A stretch of DNA of 64,000 nucleotides from Rhodococcus marinonascens NBRC 14363. GTDB lineage: Bacteria; Actinomycetota; Actinomycetes; Mycobacteriales; Mycobacteriaceae. Made by a program: the position numbers and the translations under genes. The DNA lies in contig NZ_BCXB01000001.1 in assembly GCF_001894885.1 (NCBI RefSeq), positions 393,213 through 457,212 of the forward strand, written 5' to 3'. The notes under the pieces were generated by a model. That model was not told where the DNA came from, did not search any database, and saw only the letters and a list, made by a program, of their open reading frames with translations. Of the stretch, positions 8,120-17,002 are shown in pieces. Position 1 is the first letter of the stretch. Every line of letters begins with the position of its first letter.

Positions 8120-10387
8120 TTACTTCTGCAACTTCGCGCGCACCAGTTTCGCCGCCTCGACGAGGTTGCGCAGCGAGGCCTCGACCTCACTCTGGCTCCG
8201 GGTTTTGAGGCCGCAGTCAGGATTGACCCAAAGTCGTTCGGCGGGTATGGCGTTCAGTGCTTCGCTCAGCAAGCCGGCGATCTCGTCGACCCCGGGCACG
8301 CGCGGCGAGTGGATGTCGTACACGCCGGGGCCGACCCCGAGGTCGAAGCCGACCGCGTTCAGGTCGCCGAGAACCTCCATATGCGAGCGGGCAGCCTCGA
8401 TGGACGTCACGTCAGCGTCGAGATTGGCGATGGCCTCGATGACGTCTCCGAATTCCGAGTAGCAGAGGTGGGTGTGGATCTGCGTCGAGTCAGCAACACC
8501 CGACGTCGCGAGCCGGAAAGCGCCGACCGACCAGTTGAGGTAGGCCGACTGATCGGCCGCCCGCAGGGGCAGTAGTTCGCGAAGCGCGGGTTCGTCCACC
8601 TGAATGATCCGAATGCCCGCTCTCTGTAGGTCCACGGTTTCATCGCGGATCGCCAGCGCCACCTGGTTGGCCGAGTCGGCCAGTGGCTGGTCGTCGCGCA
8701 CGAACGACCACGCCAGAATCGTGACAGGACCGGTCAGCATTCCCTTGACCGGTCGCCGAGTCAGTGACTGCGCGTATGTGATCCACTCGATCGTCATAGG
8801 TTTGGGGCGGCGCACGTCGCCGTACAGGATCGGAGGCCGCACGCAGCGACTGCCGTACGATTGCACCCATCCATTGGTGGTGGCGACGAAGCCGTCGAGT
8901 TGTTCGGCGAAGTACTGCACCATGTCGTTGCGTTCCGGTTCGCCGTGCACGAGCACATCGAGATCCAACTTCTCCTGCAACGCGACGACGTCGGAGATCT
9001 CGGCGCGCATCCGGTTCAAGTATTCGGTCTCGTCGATCTCGCCTCTACGCAGCGCGGCTCGGGCCAGGCGGATCCGCGTGGTCTGTGGGTACGACCCGAG
9101 GGTCGTCGTCGGGAGAAGGGGCAGCGCCAACCCCGATTGTGCTTTCCGCCGTTCCGCCGCTGGGCTGCGTCCCGGGTCGGAAGCGGTGAGAGTCTCCAGT
9201 CGGGCACGGACGCCTGCGTCGTGCAGGCGCGGGTCGGTGTTGCGGGTGGACGCCGTCGCGCGGGCCAGTGCGAACTCGTCCGCGACGGATTCACCGCCGC
9301 TGGTCAGGACAGTGCCGAGAACCACCACTTCACGGACCTTCTCCGCGCCGAAGGCCAGCCACGACCGCAGCGCCTCGTCAAGGCCGGTTTCCGCGTCAAG
9401 GGTGTATGGGACGTGCAGCAGGGAGCACGACGTGGACACGGCGAGCGAACCGACGTTTCCGAGTAGGGTCTCGAGCGCTGCTGATGCCCGGTCGAGATCG
9501 GTGCGCCAGATGTTGCGTCCGTCGACGATGCCGGCAACAACATGCTTGCGCTTCAGTCCGGGAACCGAAGCGAGCGAATCGGATCCGTCCACCAGGTCAA
9601 CGCTCAGCCCTTCAATTCCTGTCGAGACCAGTGGCGGGAGGGCGTCACCCAGGCTCCCGAAGTAGGACGCGACGAGGATCGCCGGACGCGATTCGACCGC
9701 GGACAACTGATCGTAGGCGCGCTTGACTGCGGCAATCTGTTCGGCCGTGCGGTCGGCGACCAGTGCGGGCTCGTCGATCTGGACCCACTCGGCGCCGGCG
9801 TCGGCGAGGATAGTGAGCAGGTCTGCATACAGCGGGACGATTTCGTCGAGGCGGTCGAGGAGCGGAGCGTCCGAGCCGACCGACTTCGACAGAAGTAGGA
9901 ACGTCACCGGGCCCACAACAACCGGACGGGCCGGAATGCCGAGGGACAGAGCTTCTTCGAGTTCGCGGAGCACCTTCGAGGGGTCCAGGGAGAACGTGGT
10001 GGACGGCGAGATCTCGGGCACCAGGTAGTGGTAGTTCGTGTCGAACCACTTGGTCATTTCGAGCGGCGAGACCGTGTCGTTGCCGCGGGCAGCGGTGAAA
10101 TAGCGGTCGAGTTCATCCTCGATGCCGGCGACGCGGGCGGGCAGGGCGCCAAGCATCGCTGCGGTGTCGAGGATGTGGTCGTAGTACGAGAACGTGTTGA
10201 CGGGCACGGAGTCGAGGCCGGCCTCGCACAGACCGGTCCAAGCCTGTCGACGTAGGTCCTTTGCCACCGAGTCGAGCCCTGCCGCATTCAAGCTGCCGGC
10301 CCAGTAGGACTCGACGGCCTTCTTGAGCTCGCGGTTCGGACCGATCCGAGGGGAGCCCAGTACGGTCGCGGTGAAGGTGAGTGTCAC
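8120..10387 (-). CDS. metE: Cobalamin-independent methionine synthase
   Basis: 755 residues; transfers the methyl of 5-methyltetrahydropteroyl-tri-glutamate to homocysteine in the last step of methionine synthesis. The N-terminal half begins [19 protein letters not shown]. The C-terminal barrel holds zinc ligands His640 and Cys642 in [11 protein letters not shown] and Cys725 in [14 protein letters not shown] 10387 is chosen over an ATG 43 codons upstream because family homology begins at [10 protein letters not shown] and a GGAGA site precedes it. The leader (10388-10530) was read for a B12 riboswitch because metE genes often have one; none was convincing. It is divergent from the DAHP synthase gene. 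Confidence 0.95.
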   Translation of the reverse strand: MTLTFTATVLGSPRIGPNRELKKAVESYWAGSLNAAGLDSVAKDLRRQAWTGLCEAGLDSVPVNTFSYYDHILDTAAMLGALPARVAGIEDELDRYFTAARGNDTVSPLEMTKWFDTNYHYLVPEISPSTTFSLDPSKVLRELEEALSLGIPARPVVVGPVTFLLLSKSVGSDAPLLDRLDEIVPLYADLLTILADAGAEWVQIDEPALVADRTAEQIAAVKRAYDQLSAVESRPAILVASYFGSLGDALPPLVSTGIEGLSVDLVDGSDSLASVPGLKRKHVVAGIVDGRNIWRTDLDRASAALETLLGNVGSLAVSTSCSLLHVPYTLDAETGLDEALRSWLAFGAEKVREVVVLGTVLTSGGESVADEFALARATASTRNTDPRLHDAGVRARLETLTASDPGRSPAAERRKAQSGLALPLLPTTTLGSYPQTTRIRLARAALRRGEIDETEYLNRMRAEISDVVALQEKLDLDVLVHGEPERNDMVQYFAEQLDGFVATTNGWVQSYGSRCVRPPILYGDVRRPKPMTIEWITYAQSLTRRPVKGMLTGPVTILAWSFVRDDQPLADSANQVALAIRDETVDLQRAGIRIIQVDEPALRELLPLRAADQSAYLNWSVGAFRLATSGVADSTQIHTHLCYSEFGDVIEAIANLDADVTSIEAARSHMEVLGDLNAVGFDLGVGPGVYDIHSPRVPGVDEIAGLLSEALNAIPAERLWVNPDCGLKTRSQSEVEASLRNLVEAAKLVRAKLQK

Positions 10388-10533
10388 GAGTTTCTCCACT
10401 TGCTTTGGACGGCAGCTGCCGGGCACCGCGTGCGTGGTGACGGGGATCACTCCATGGTTACACGCGCAGCGTGGGCGGCGCAGACGAAGGCTGCCGACTG
10501 CCGGCGTGTGTGGCAACTCGAAAGGGAAGCCGC

Positions 10534-10546
10534 TACTGTGGCAGCC
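10534..10546 (+). promoter_or_regulatory. -10 box placing a transcription start at the leader peptide ATG
   Basis: TACTGT (10534-10539) is followed by 7 bases and then ATG 10547, the geometry of a leaderless mRNA. A weak -35 lies 17-18 bases upstream. No ribosome-binding site precedes the ATG, which fits leaderless translation. Confidence 0.45.
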
Positions 10547-10615
10547 ATGCAGCGCGCATATTTCTGGTTTGGCAGGTCGGCCCCGGGTGGGTCGGTCGGC
10601 GTGACCACGCGCTGA
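10547..10615 (+). CDS. Candidate aromatic leader peptide for DAHP synthase (attenuator)
   Basis: A 22-codon frame opens [10 protein letters not shown], with Tyr-Phe-Trp-Phe in four successive codons (5-8), and stops at TGA 10613-10615, 86 bases before the DAHP synthase ATG. Phe, Tyr and Trp are the end products of the pathway that enzyme opens, so ribosome stalling on scarce aromatic tRNA is an obvious logic. A GGGTGG segment late in the peptide coding region can pair with CCACCC just after the stop, competing with a downstream 7-bp hairpin. This is inference from the sequence; no expression evidence is available. Confidence 0.5.
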   Translation: MQRAYFWFGRSAPGGSVGVTTR

Positions 10616-10626
10616 CTTCCACCCCA

Positions 10627-10648
10627 GAGCCGGATTACAGACCGGCTC
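10627..10648 (+). promoter_or_regulatory. aroG: Hairpin between leader peptide and DAHP synthase
   Basis: GAGCCGG and CCGGCTC form a 7-bp stem with an 8-nt loop, 12 bases after the leader stop codon. No T-run follows, so it might act as a weak terminator, a pause, or a structure affecting the downstream ribosome-binding site. Confidence 0.4.
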
Positions 10649-10701
10649 GCGGGATTCTTCACAGTCTTCGAGGGTCGGTGTGAGAACAGGAACCCGAATA
10701 C

Positions 10702-11790
10702 ATGACTGTCACTCTCGACACCACTACCCGTAGTGATCGCCTCGACGACCAGCGCACCGTGAGCATTAGCCCCCTCGTGGCCCCGAACGTCGTGCGCGGT
10801 GAATACGCCCCCGACGACGTAGCGTCCGCGACCGTGCGCTCCGGACGTGCCGACACCGTGAAGGTGCTGAACGGCGAAGACGACCGCCTGCTCGTCGTAG
10901 TCGGACCGTGTTCGGTGCATGATCCCGTCGCCGCGATGGATTACGCACGCCGGCTCGCCGCGAAGGCCGAGGAACTGCGGGACGACCTGCACATCGTGAT
11001 GCGGGTCTACTTCGAGAAGCCCCGCACCACTCTGGGCTGGAAGGGCCTGCTCAACGACCCGCACCTGGACGGCACATTCGACATCGACACCGGAATCCGA
11101 ATGGGTCGCAAACTTCTTCTCGACGTGTCCTCGCTCGGCCTTCCCGTCGGGTGCGAGTTCCTCGACCCGATCATGCCGCAGTACATCGCGGATCTGGTCA
11201 CGTACGGCGCGATCGGTGCACGCACCGCCGCCAGCCAGGTGCACCGTCAGCTGTGCAGTGCACTCTCGATGCCGGTAGGCATCAAGAACTCCACCGAAGG
11301 TGACGTGCAGGTGGCTGTCGACGGCACGCGGGCTGCCGCGGCCAGTCACGTGTTCCCCGGCACCGACCTCGACGGGCGGGTGGCTCTCATCCGCACCGCC
11401 GGGAACCCGGACTGCCACGTGATTCTGCGTGGCGGAAGCGATGGCCCGAACTACGACGCGGAAACCGTGTCTGACACGCTCGCCCGGTTGCGCAAGTCGG
11501 GGCTGCCGGAACGCGTCGTCGTAGACGCGAGCCACGGCAACAGCAGCAAGGACCACGAGAAGCAGGTAGACGTCCTCGGCGACATCGCCGCCCGTCTCGA
11601 GGCGGGGGAGAGGGGCATCGTCGGTGTGATGGTGGAGAGCTTCATCGAAGCCGGCCGCCAGGACCTCGCTCTCGGGAAGGCCGAGGATCTCACCTACGGT
11701 CAGTCGATCACCGACGCATGCATCGACTGGAACACGACGGCGGCGCAGTTGGATCGCTTGGCTCAGGTGGTGGTGGCGCGCCGCGGCTAG
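10702..11790 (+). CDS. aroG: 3-deoxy-7-phosphoheptulonate (DAHP) synthase, class I
   Basis: 362 residues; condenses phosphoenolpyruvate with erythrose 4-phosphate to start the shikimate pathway. Class I (AroFGH) motifs are present: [13 protein letters not shown], the PEP-site GIKNSTEGD, and the metal-site [11 protein letters not shown]. Length matches the E. coli AroFGH enzymes, unlike the roughly 460-residue class II form also common in this order. A short frame with consecutive Tyr, Phe, Trp and Phe codons lies 86 bases upstream, suggesting control by aromatic amino acid supply. The stop codon directly abuts that of convergent alkB. Confidence 0.95.
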   Translation: MTVTLDTTTRSDRLDDQRTVSISPLVAPNVVRGEYAPDDVASATVRSGRADTVKVLNGEDDRLLVVVGPCSVHDPVAAMDYARRLAAKAEELRDDLHIVMRVYFEKPRTTLGWKGLLNDPHLDGTFDIDTGIRMGRKLLLDVSSLGLPVGCEFLDPIMPQYIADLVTYGAIGARTAASQVHRQLCSALSMPVGIKNSTEGDVQVAVDGTRAAAASHVFPGTDLDGRVALIRTAGNPDCHVILRGGSDGPNYDAETVSDTLARLRKSGLPERVVVDASHGNSSKDHEKQVDVLGDIAARLEAGERGIVGVMVESFIEAGRQDLALGKAEDLTYGQSITDACIDWNTTAAQLDRLAQVVVARRG

Positions 11791-12438
11791 CTACCGGACG
11801 CCTCGCGTTCGGAACTGGACGCTGATTCGCGGTCCGAGCGGGCGGGCACTCTTCGGTACGCAATGTTCCCAGGTGCGCTGGCAGGATCCACCCATCACCA
11901 GTAGATCGCCGTGGCCCAGCGAGTACCGGATCGAGCGCCCGCCGCCGCGTGGACGCAACATCAGCGCTCGTGCCGTGCCGAGAGACAGGATGGCCACCAT
12001 CGTGTCCTCGGTGCGGCTGCGGCCGGTGTCGTCGCCGTGCCAGGCGGCGCTGTCGCCGCCGTCGCGGTAGAAACACAGGCCGGTCGTCACGAACGATTCG
12101 CCGAGTTCAGCCTGATAGTGACTGCTCAGGGCCCGCCGTGCGGAATCGAGGACCGGATCAGGGAGCGGGTCGTCCTTGCCGTAGAAGCGGACGAGACGAG
12201 GGACATCGACGACGCGGTCGTACATCTGCCTTCGCTCGGCTCGCCACCGCACCGTCTCGGCCAGCGTCGTGAACAACTCGTCCGAACCGGTCATCCAGTT
12301 CGGACGCACGTCGACCCACGCGCCCGACGTCAGCGTGCGCCGCGTGACCGTGGGCCCGAGCTCGCCTAGTTCGACGCCGAACGACGCGTCGTCGAACAGC
12401 GAGGCCTGCAGCTCGTACCCCGAGTTTGCGGAGGACAT
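11791..12438 (-). CDS. alkB: AlkB-type 2-oxoglutarate/Fe(II) dioxygenase (alkylated-DNA repair)
   Basis: 215 residues. AlkB proteins remove 1-methyladenine and 3-methylcytosine lesions by oxidative demethylation. Iron ligands are His134 and Asp136 (HGD) and His192 (WEHCVPK). The 2-oxoglutarate arginines are Arg204 and Arg210 in PRISVQFR. The substrate lid includes LVRFYGK, and the nucleotide-recognition part has LCFYRDGGDSAAWHGDD. A LexA-type box sits 21 bases upstream, so DNA-damage induction is likely. It is convergent with aroG, with no base between the stop codons. Confidence 0.92.
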   Translation of the reverse strand: MSSANSGYELQASLFDDASFGVELGELGPTVTRRTLTSGAWVDVRPNWMTGSDELFTTLAETVRWRAERRQMYDRVVDVPRLVRFYGKDDPLPDPVLDSARRALSSHYQAELGESFVTTGLCFYRDGGDSAAWHGDDTGRSRTEDTMVAILSLGTARALMLRPRGGGRSIRYSLGHGDLLVMGGSCQRTWEHCVPKSARPLGPRISVQFRTRGVR

Positions 12439-12458
12439 CAGCTCACTCTACCCGACTA

Positions 12459-12474
12459 TCGAACATATGTTCCC
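12459..12474 (-). promoter_or_regulatory. LexA (SOS) box upstream of alkB
   Basis: On the alkB strand the site reads GGGAACATATGTTCGA. It matches the actinobacterial LexA pattern TCGAAC-N4-GTTCGA at 10 of 12 defined positions, including the complete GAAC/GTTC core. It lies 21 bases before the alkB ATG, where it would cover the promoter. Confidence 0.65.
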
Positions 12475-12559
12475 ACCCAAAGATTTCTCCTCTGTCAAGG
12501 ATTCTGACGAGGTCCCGGAGTTTACGATCCGGGAAGGTCGAGATCGCCGTATCGAAGGA

Positions 12560-13045
12560 TCATCCAATCGCGATCGCGCCAGAGATCGATGGAGTCGGCA
12601 CACCGGGGATGGCTACCGGGCCGATTTGGAGAACCGTTGCGCCCAGCGGGTCCCAGTACGTGATGGCATAGCCGTAGGGCGACGGACGCGGGTTGATCAA
12701 TGCCGAGGGAACTCGGCCCCCGGAAAGGTCGGCGGGAAGCCAGAACTCATTCGTCAGGGCCTTGCCCGCGATCGCGTACCTTGCCGTCTCCGGCGCTCCG
12801 GCTTGCGGGTTCGGGATCCGACGCAAGCGCAGGTACTCGCCGTTCGACCCGGGGCGGAGTTGGGTCTCGGTGAACCAATCGACGCTGACGACCTCGTAGA
12901 CGGGCACGTCGGCGTCGAACAGTGCCTGATACCCAGCGGCTCCGACGTCGGAAATCGGGTCGGCCGCTGCCATGCCCGGTCCCAGCGCCACGCCGGCGAG
13001 AAAAATCGCTGCCAATCCTGAAGTGACTCTTCGGCGTACGGCCAT
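12560..13045 (-). CDS. Small secreted protein of unknown function
   Basis: 161 residues from ATG 13045, which follows a GGGGGG-rich ribosome-binding site. Residues 1-29 are a classical signal peptide: a RRR start, hydrophobic GLAAIFLAGVALG, and cleavage after AAA before DP. The mature part is Pro/Gly-rich, with YEVVSVDWFTETQLRPG and GYAITYWDPLGATVLQIGP segments, and no enzyme motif. Similar short exported proteins occur in mycolic-acid bacteria; I do not recognise a named family. An upstream in-frame start would add 13 residues and spoil the signal peptide. It is divergent from the DUF4185 gene. Confidence 0.7.
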   Translation of the reverse strand: MAVRRRVTSGLAAIFLAGVALGPGMAAADPISDVGAAGYQALFDADVPVYEVVSVDWFTETQLRPGSNGEYLRLRRIPNPQAGAPETARYAIAGKALTNEFWLPADLSGGRVPSALINPRPSPYGYAITYWDPLGATVLQIGPVAIPGVPTPSISGAIAIG

Positions 13046-13172
13046 CTTGTCAGCCCCCCTCTGCGATGATGCGAAAAGCGACATACAAACCGTAATGGCG
13101 GGATCGCGCCACCTGAGAGTGTGTCGTGTTCAGTGCCAGTTCTGTTACCGCAATCAGGGGAGGACTCCTACC

Positions 13173-14465
13173 ATGACAAGGCTGGTCAAGACTCTGACGT
13201 ACGACGAGACGGCCCGATTCGGTTTCCGGGCCACCGATCTCGGATTTACCGCGCAGACCAACCACGGGTACTGCATCACGATCTTCGGCGACACGTTCAA
13301 CGACACGCCCGATCCCGCACCCGACCAGGACTGGCGCAGTCCGGTCGGGCTACGGCAATCCAACGCCGACATCGAGAACGGAATCATCTGGGACAACGCC
13401 ATCAGCGGTGCCCGAGCGGAGCAGATGCTGCCGTATCGGCATTTCCGCGGCGACGGCATCACCCAGATTCCGAACGATTTGATCCACCTACCCGACGGCC
13501 GCTATATGCTGACCACGTTCGGCGTGCGGGACTGGGCCAACGCCAGCCGGGGAGGTTCGTGGACGACGTGGAATTCGAGGATGTGGACCTCGACCGACGC
13601 CCATGGGGAGAACTGGGTCCGTAGCTGGGACGTCGAGGCCAACCACGTGAACTTCGACTTCCCCAACGGCTGGGAGTGGAGCCACTTCCAGAACAACAGC
13701 ATGATCATGTTTCCGGGCGAGCCGTGGGTCTACTTCTACGGCACCAACGAAGGCCGCTGGAACGGCGGCGGCATCCACCTGATGCGTGTCAACTGGACAT
13801 CGATGTGGCATCGCAGCACCTACGAGTTCTGGGGTGCCGACGCGAGCGGAACCTGGGCGTGGCGCCGCGGCGGGAACACCACCCCCATCCTGATTCCCAC
13901 CTTGCCGAACAACGCGATCGGAGAACTGTGCGCACAGGTCATCGATGGCCGGGTGGTGCTCGCCTACATCGATGGAATCCTCGGTGCGGTCACCCGCACC
14001 TCGCCGCGCCCCGAAGGACTGTGGACGGGCCCGAAGGTTCAGGTCACCGGCATCGCCGCGCCCGCGCTGTACGCCGCGGCAATCCACCCCTTCAGCCACC
14101 TGGGCCGGGCGCAGATGCTGCTTTCTCAGTGGCCGCAGAATCCTCTGAATCCGGCGGCACCGACCATCTGGTACGGCGTCAAGCAGTGGGAGGTCAGCCT
14201 CGAAGGCTCGCTGATGTTCACCAAGAACGCGCGGATGCTCGAAGACACGGGCAACGTGCCGGACGGCATTGTCACCCCCGAGTGCTACCGCGGATACCTC
14301 ACGCCCCAGCTGCAGAATCTCGAGCGAAAGGAGCTGGCCGAAGTGTTGATCGATCTCGCCGACGATGATGTCGACCCGGACTGCATCAACCAGGCCGTAA
14401 CCACCGACGAGATCGAGGACACTCGTACCTCGCCCGCGTCGACGAACAACTTCGGCGAAAAGTAA
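13173..14465 (+). CDS. DUF4185-family protein
   Basis: 430 residues. The sequence has the repeated aromatic-rich strands typical of five-bladed beta-propeller glycosidase-like folds: FGDTFNDTP, WDNAISG, YMLTTFGVRDW, WTSTDAHGENW, WVYFYGTNEGRW and MLLSQWPQNP. These point to the DUF4185 family found in mycobacteria and relatives, where members act on cell-wall arabinan or similar polymers; function here is inferred. ATG 13173 is chosen because AGGGGAGGA lies just upstream; an open frame continues further but without homology. No signal peptide is seen at this start. The C-terminal 60 residues are acidic and likely disordered. Confidence 0.75.
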   Translation: MTRLVKTLTYDETARFGFRATDLGFTAQTNHGYCITIFGDTFNDTPDPAPDQDWRSPVGLRQSNADIENGIIWDNAISGARAEQMLPYRHFRGDGITQIPNDLIHLPDGRYMLTTFGVRDWANASRGGSWTTWNSRMWTSTDAHGENWVRSWDVEANHVNFDFPNGWEWSHFQNNSMIMFPGEPWVYFYGTNEGRWNGGGIHLMRVNWTSMWHRSTYEFWGADASGTWAWRRGGNTTPILIPTLPNNAIGELCAQVIDGRVVLAYIDGILGAVTRTSPRPEGLWTGPKVQVTGIAAPALYAAAIHPFSHLGRAQMLLSQWPQNPLNPAAPTIWYGVKQWEVSLEGSLMFTKNARMLEDTGNVPDGIVTPECYRGYLTPQLQNLERKELAEVLIDLADDDVDPDCINQAVTTDEIEDTRTSPASTNNFGEK

Positions 14466-14697
14466 CACGGAGGCTGGTCCAGCGCTGAAATCTCTGCGCT
14501 GACCGAAAGGTCGACCACGACACGATCTCGGTCCTCGAGAGCGGACGTGCCGGTCGGGCCGAGATCCCGCGTTGACATGAGCTTTGTACAGGGGACCTGC
14601 CGTTGTGGCCTCAGCCGGTCGGGGTCAAGGTGTCCTGTCGGCGTTCATAGACGGGCCCACCCGGCCCCCGTCATCGGGTTCACTGCTGCCAACGGTG

Positions 14698-16827
14698 TCA
14701 TCGTCTCCGGTTGTGCCGACTGGGCCACCAGAACGGACGCCCCTCGAGCGCGGACAGACTCGGCACCAACATCGGAGCCATCGCGAAAGCGGCGATCGCA
14801 ACGCCGATTGCCACACCGAATCCGAGTTGGACGAGGTTCGCCAGCCCTGTGAGGGTCAGCGATGCGAATGTCAGTGCGAGGATCAGCCCCGCCGCTGCCA
14901 CGGTGGGCGCGTCGTTCGCGACGGCGATCCGCGCCGCGTCGCGCGCGCGGTGACCATTGCGGAACTCCTCTCGCAGCCGCGAGGCGAGCAGGATGTTGTA
15001 GTCGGTTCCGATCGCGACGACGAACAGGTAGAGCACGATCGGAATCGAGAAATCGATGCCGACGTATCCGAGGCCGTGCAGGAACATGAGCACCACTGAT
15101 CCGAGAGTGGCAACGAATGTCAGTGCGACGCAGATCAACAGATTGAGGGGAGCCAGCACCGCGAGTAGCAGCAGGGCCAGGATCACGGCGATCGCGATAC
15201 CGGCGACCGGGAACACGAGACGGGTGTCGGCAGCAAGCTGCTCTCTGACGTCGGCGAATGTGGATGTCTGTCCTCCCACAACGACTTCCGCGCCCGGGAC
15301 GGCGCCGTGGGCTGCATCCCGGATCGGCCCCTCGACCAGGTCGAGGGCCGAATTCGTATAGGGGTCGTCGCCGAGGACCACGTTGACGAGGGCCGCGTGA
15401 CCGTCCTGGCTGAGCTGCGGCGGGGCCACCGAGGACACACCTGGCACCTGCGACACAGACGTGACGAGTGGAGTGAGGGAGTTCGGGTCGAGCGGACCCG
15501 GCGCAACTACGTACACCTGGGTCGGGCTGAGCGCGCCGGCGGGGAACGACTTCCCGAGAGTGTCGAATGCTTGCTGTGACGGGGTGTCAGAGGGTAATTC
15601 ACCCAGCGTGTTGTACGTCGATTTGTAGCCCGAAGCGAAGGATGCCAGCGCGATCAGCACCACACCGACGGCGGCGGCGAACACGGCCGGGCGGCGCCCG
15701 ATCGCGGCGCCGATCGAGGCGAACGGTGTGTGGGGACTGTCGTGACCCGGCCCGAGTGGCCAGAACAGGTGCCGGCCGAGAACGGTGAACACCGCGGGGA
15801 TGAGCGTCAATGCGGTCACGAGCATGACGGCCACGGCCACAACGAGCCCGGGTGCGAGCGTCGAGAGCGAGCCGAGTTGCGCCAGTAGGAGGGCGGCGAA
15901 GGCGACGATAACCGTCAGTGCCGACGATGCGATCACCCTCCCCACGACGCCGACCGAGAAGATCAACGATTCCTCGTGTTCGGACATGCCGGTCCCTGTT
16001 TCGAGGCGTCCTTCGCGCGCATTTTGCCGCAACCGTTCGCGATAGCGGAACAGCAGGAAGACGATGTAGTCCGTGCCGACGCCGAACAGGACGACGACCA
16101 GTAGAGGTTGCAGCGTCGTGCTGACCTCGAAGTCGAACACATTTGCCAGCATGGCGGTGAGCCCTGTAACCACCGCTAACACGGCTCCGATCACGACTAC
16201 CGGCAACACCGAGATGATGGGACTGCGGAAGATCAGGCCGAGTAGGGCGAGGATGATGATGACGGTCGCGATCGTGATGACCTTGTCCGCGTTGTCGTAG
16301 GCGGCGGTGGTGTCGACCTGTATGGCTGCGTTCCCCGTCAGGCCGCTGACGAGTCCGCTGCCCTCGAGTTGCGTCTCGGCGTCGGCGCGGACGATCGGCA
16401 CGGCGGCATCGACCTGCTCGTCGCCGGGTTGTCCGTTGAAAATCACTTGAAGGGCGGCGGCCTTCCCGTCGGTCGACAACGAGGCCGGCGATTCCTGCAC
16501 ACTCAACACACCTGGTATGGCCGAATCTTGCAGCGAGGTAGCGAGACTCAGTGCCGTTTGCTGATCAGTGGTGGACAGGTCTGCGCCGTCGGCACGAGTG
16601 ACCACCAGGCTTCCGGTAGCGCCCGACTGAGTGGGGAAGTATTCGCTGCCGACGTCCTGGGCCTCTGAGGACTCGAATGAACTGGGAAGGAACGACTGTT
16701 GGTTGCCGGTGGTGTAGTCGTCGAGACTGGGCGCGAACACAATGACGGCGATCGCGGCGACCACCCATGCCGCGATGATCTGCCACGGATGCGTGACGAC
16801 TGTGCGAGCAATGTAGGCAAACATCAT
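14698..16827 (-). CDS. MMPL-family RND membrane transporter
   Basis: 709 residues with two repeats of one helix, a large external loop and five helices, the MMPL pattern. An N-terminal helix (PWQIIAAWVVAAIAVIVFAP) is followed by an exported domain (about 35-185). The first helix cluster contains GTDYIVFLLFRYRERLRQ, the second external domain lies around 395-545, and the second cluster has GTDYNILLASRLREEFR. Asp-Tyr in both helix-4/10 motifs is the proton relay seen in MmpL3. Actinobacterial homologues export lipids or drugs, but the cargo is unknown. Two adjacent ATGs (16827, 16824) follow a GGGGA site. It converges on the DUF4185 gene across 14466-14697, where only weak inverted repeats are visible. 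Confidence 0.9.
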   Translation of the reverse strand: MMFAYIARTVVTHPWQIIAAWVVAAIAVIVFAPSLDDYTTGNQQSFLPSSFESSEAQDVGSEYFPTQSGATGSLVVTRADGADLSTTDQQTALSLATSLQDSAIPGVLSVQESPASLSTDGKAAALQVIFNGQPGDEQVDAAVPIVRADAETQLEGSGLVSGLTGNAAIQVDTTAAYDNADKVITIATVIIILALLGLIFRSPIISVLPVVVIGAVLAVVTGLTAMLANVFDFEVSTTLQPLLVVVLFGVGTDYIVFLLFRYRERLRQNAREGRLETGTGMSEHEESLIFSVGVVGRVIASSALTVIVAFAALLLAQLGSLSTLAPGLVVAVAVMLVTALTLIPAVFTVLGRHLFWPLGPGHDSPHTPFASIGAAIGRRPAVFAAAVGVVLIALASFASGYKSTYNTLGELPSDTPSQQAFDTLGKSFPAGALSPTQVYVVAPGPLDPNSLTPLVTSVSQVPGVSSVAPPQLSQDGHAALVNVVLGDDPYTNSALDLVEGPIRDAAHGAVPGAEVVVGGQTSTFADVREQLAADTRLVFPVAGIAIAVILALLLLAVLAPLNLLICVALTFVATLGSVVLMFLHGLGYVGIDFSIPIVLYLFVVAIGTDYNILLASRLREEFRNGHRARDAARIAVANDAPTVAAAGLILALTFASLTLTGLANLVQLGFGVAIGVAIAAFAMAPMLVPSLSALEGRPFWWPSRHNRRR

Positions 16828-17002
16828 TCCCCGTTCCGGGAGACGAAGGTTCGACCGCCCGGGCAGGGTGGTCGCACACTGCCTCGTTATCGTCGCACGC
16901 AGCGGGTTGAGAAGGTTGCGAATGAGCGCAGTTCAGTCCTGGAGCGGGCACGCGGCCCAGCTCCAGGTCAGGGAGCGGGGCCGCAGTGGATCGTGGTGCT
17001 CG

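Noticed and set aside
10388..10530. B12 riboswitch upstream of metE
   Set aside because: Fragments such as GGGAAGCCG and CTACTGTGGC occur on the plus strand, but metE is on the minus strand and no B12 box or riboswitch core order is found there.
13488..14468. 326-residue minus-strand frame opposite the DUF4185 gene
   Set aside because: Shadow of a GC-rich gene; Arg/Val/Gly-rich product without motifs.
14480..14510. CAGCGC / GCGCTG inverted repeat after the DUF4185 gene
   Set aside because: The stem is only 6 bp with a 10-nt loop and no T-run, too weak to call a terminator.
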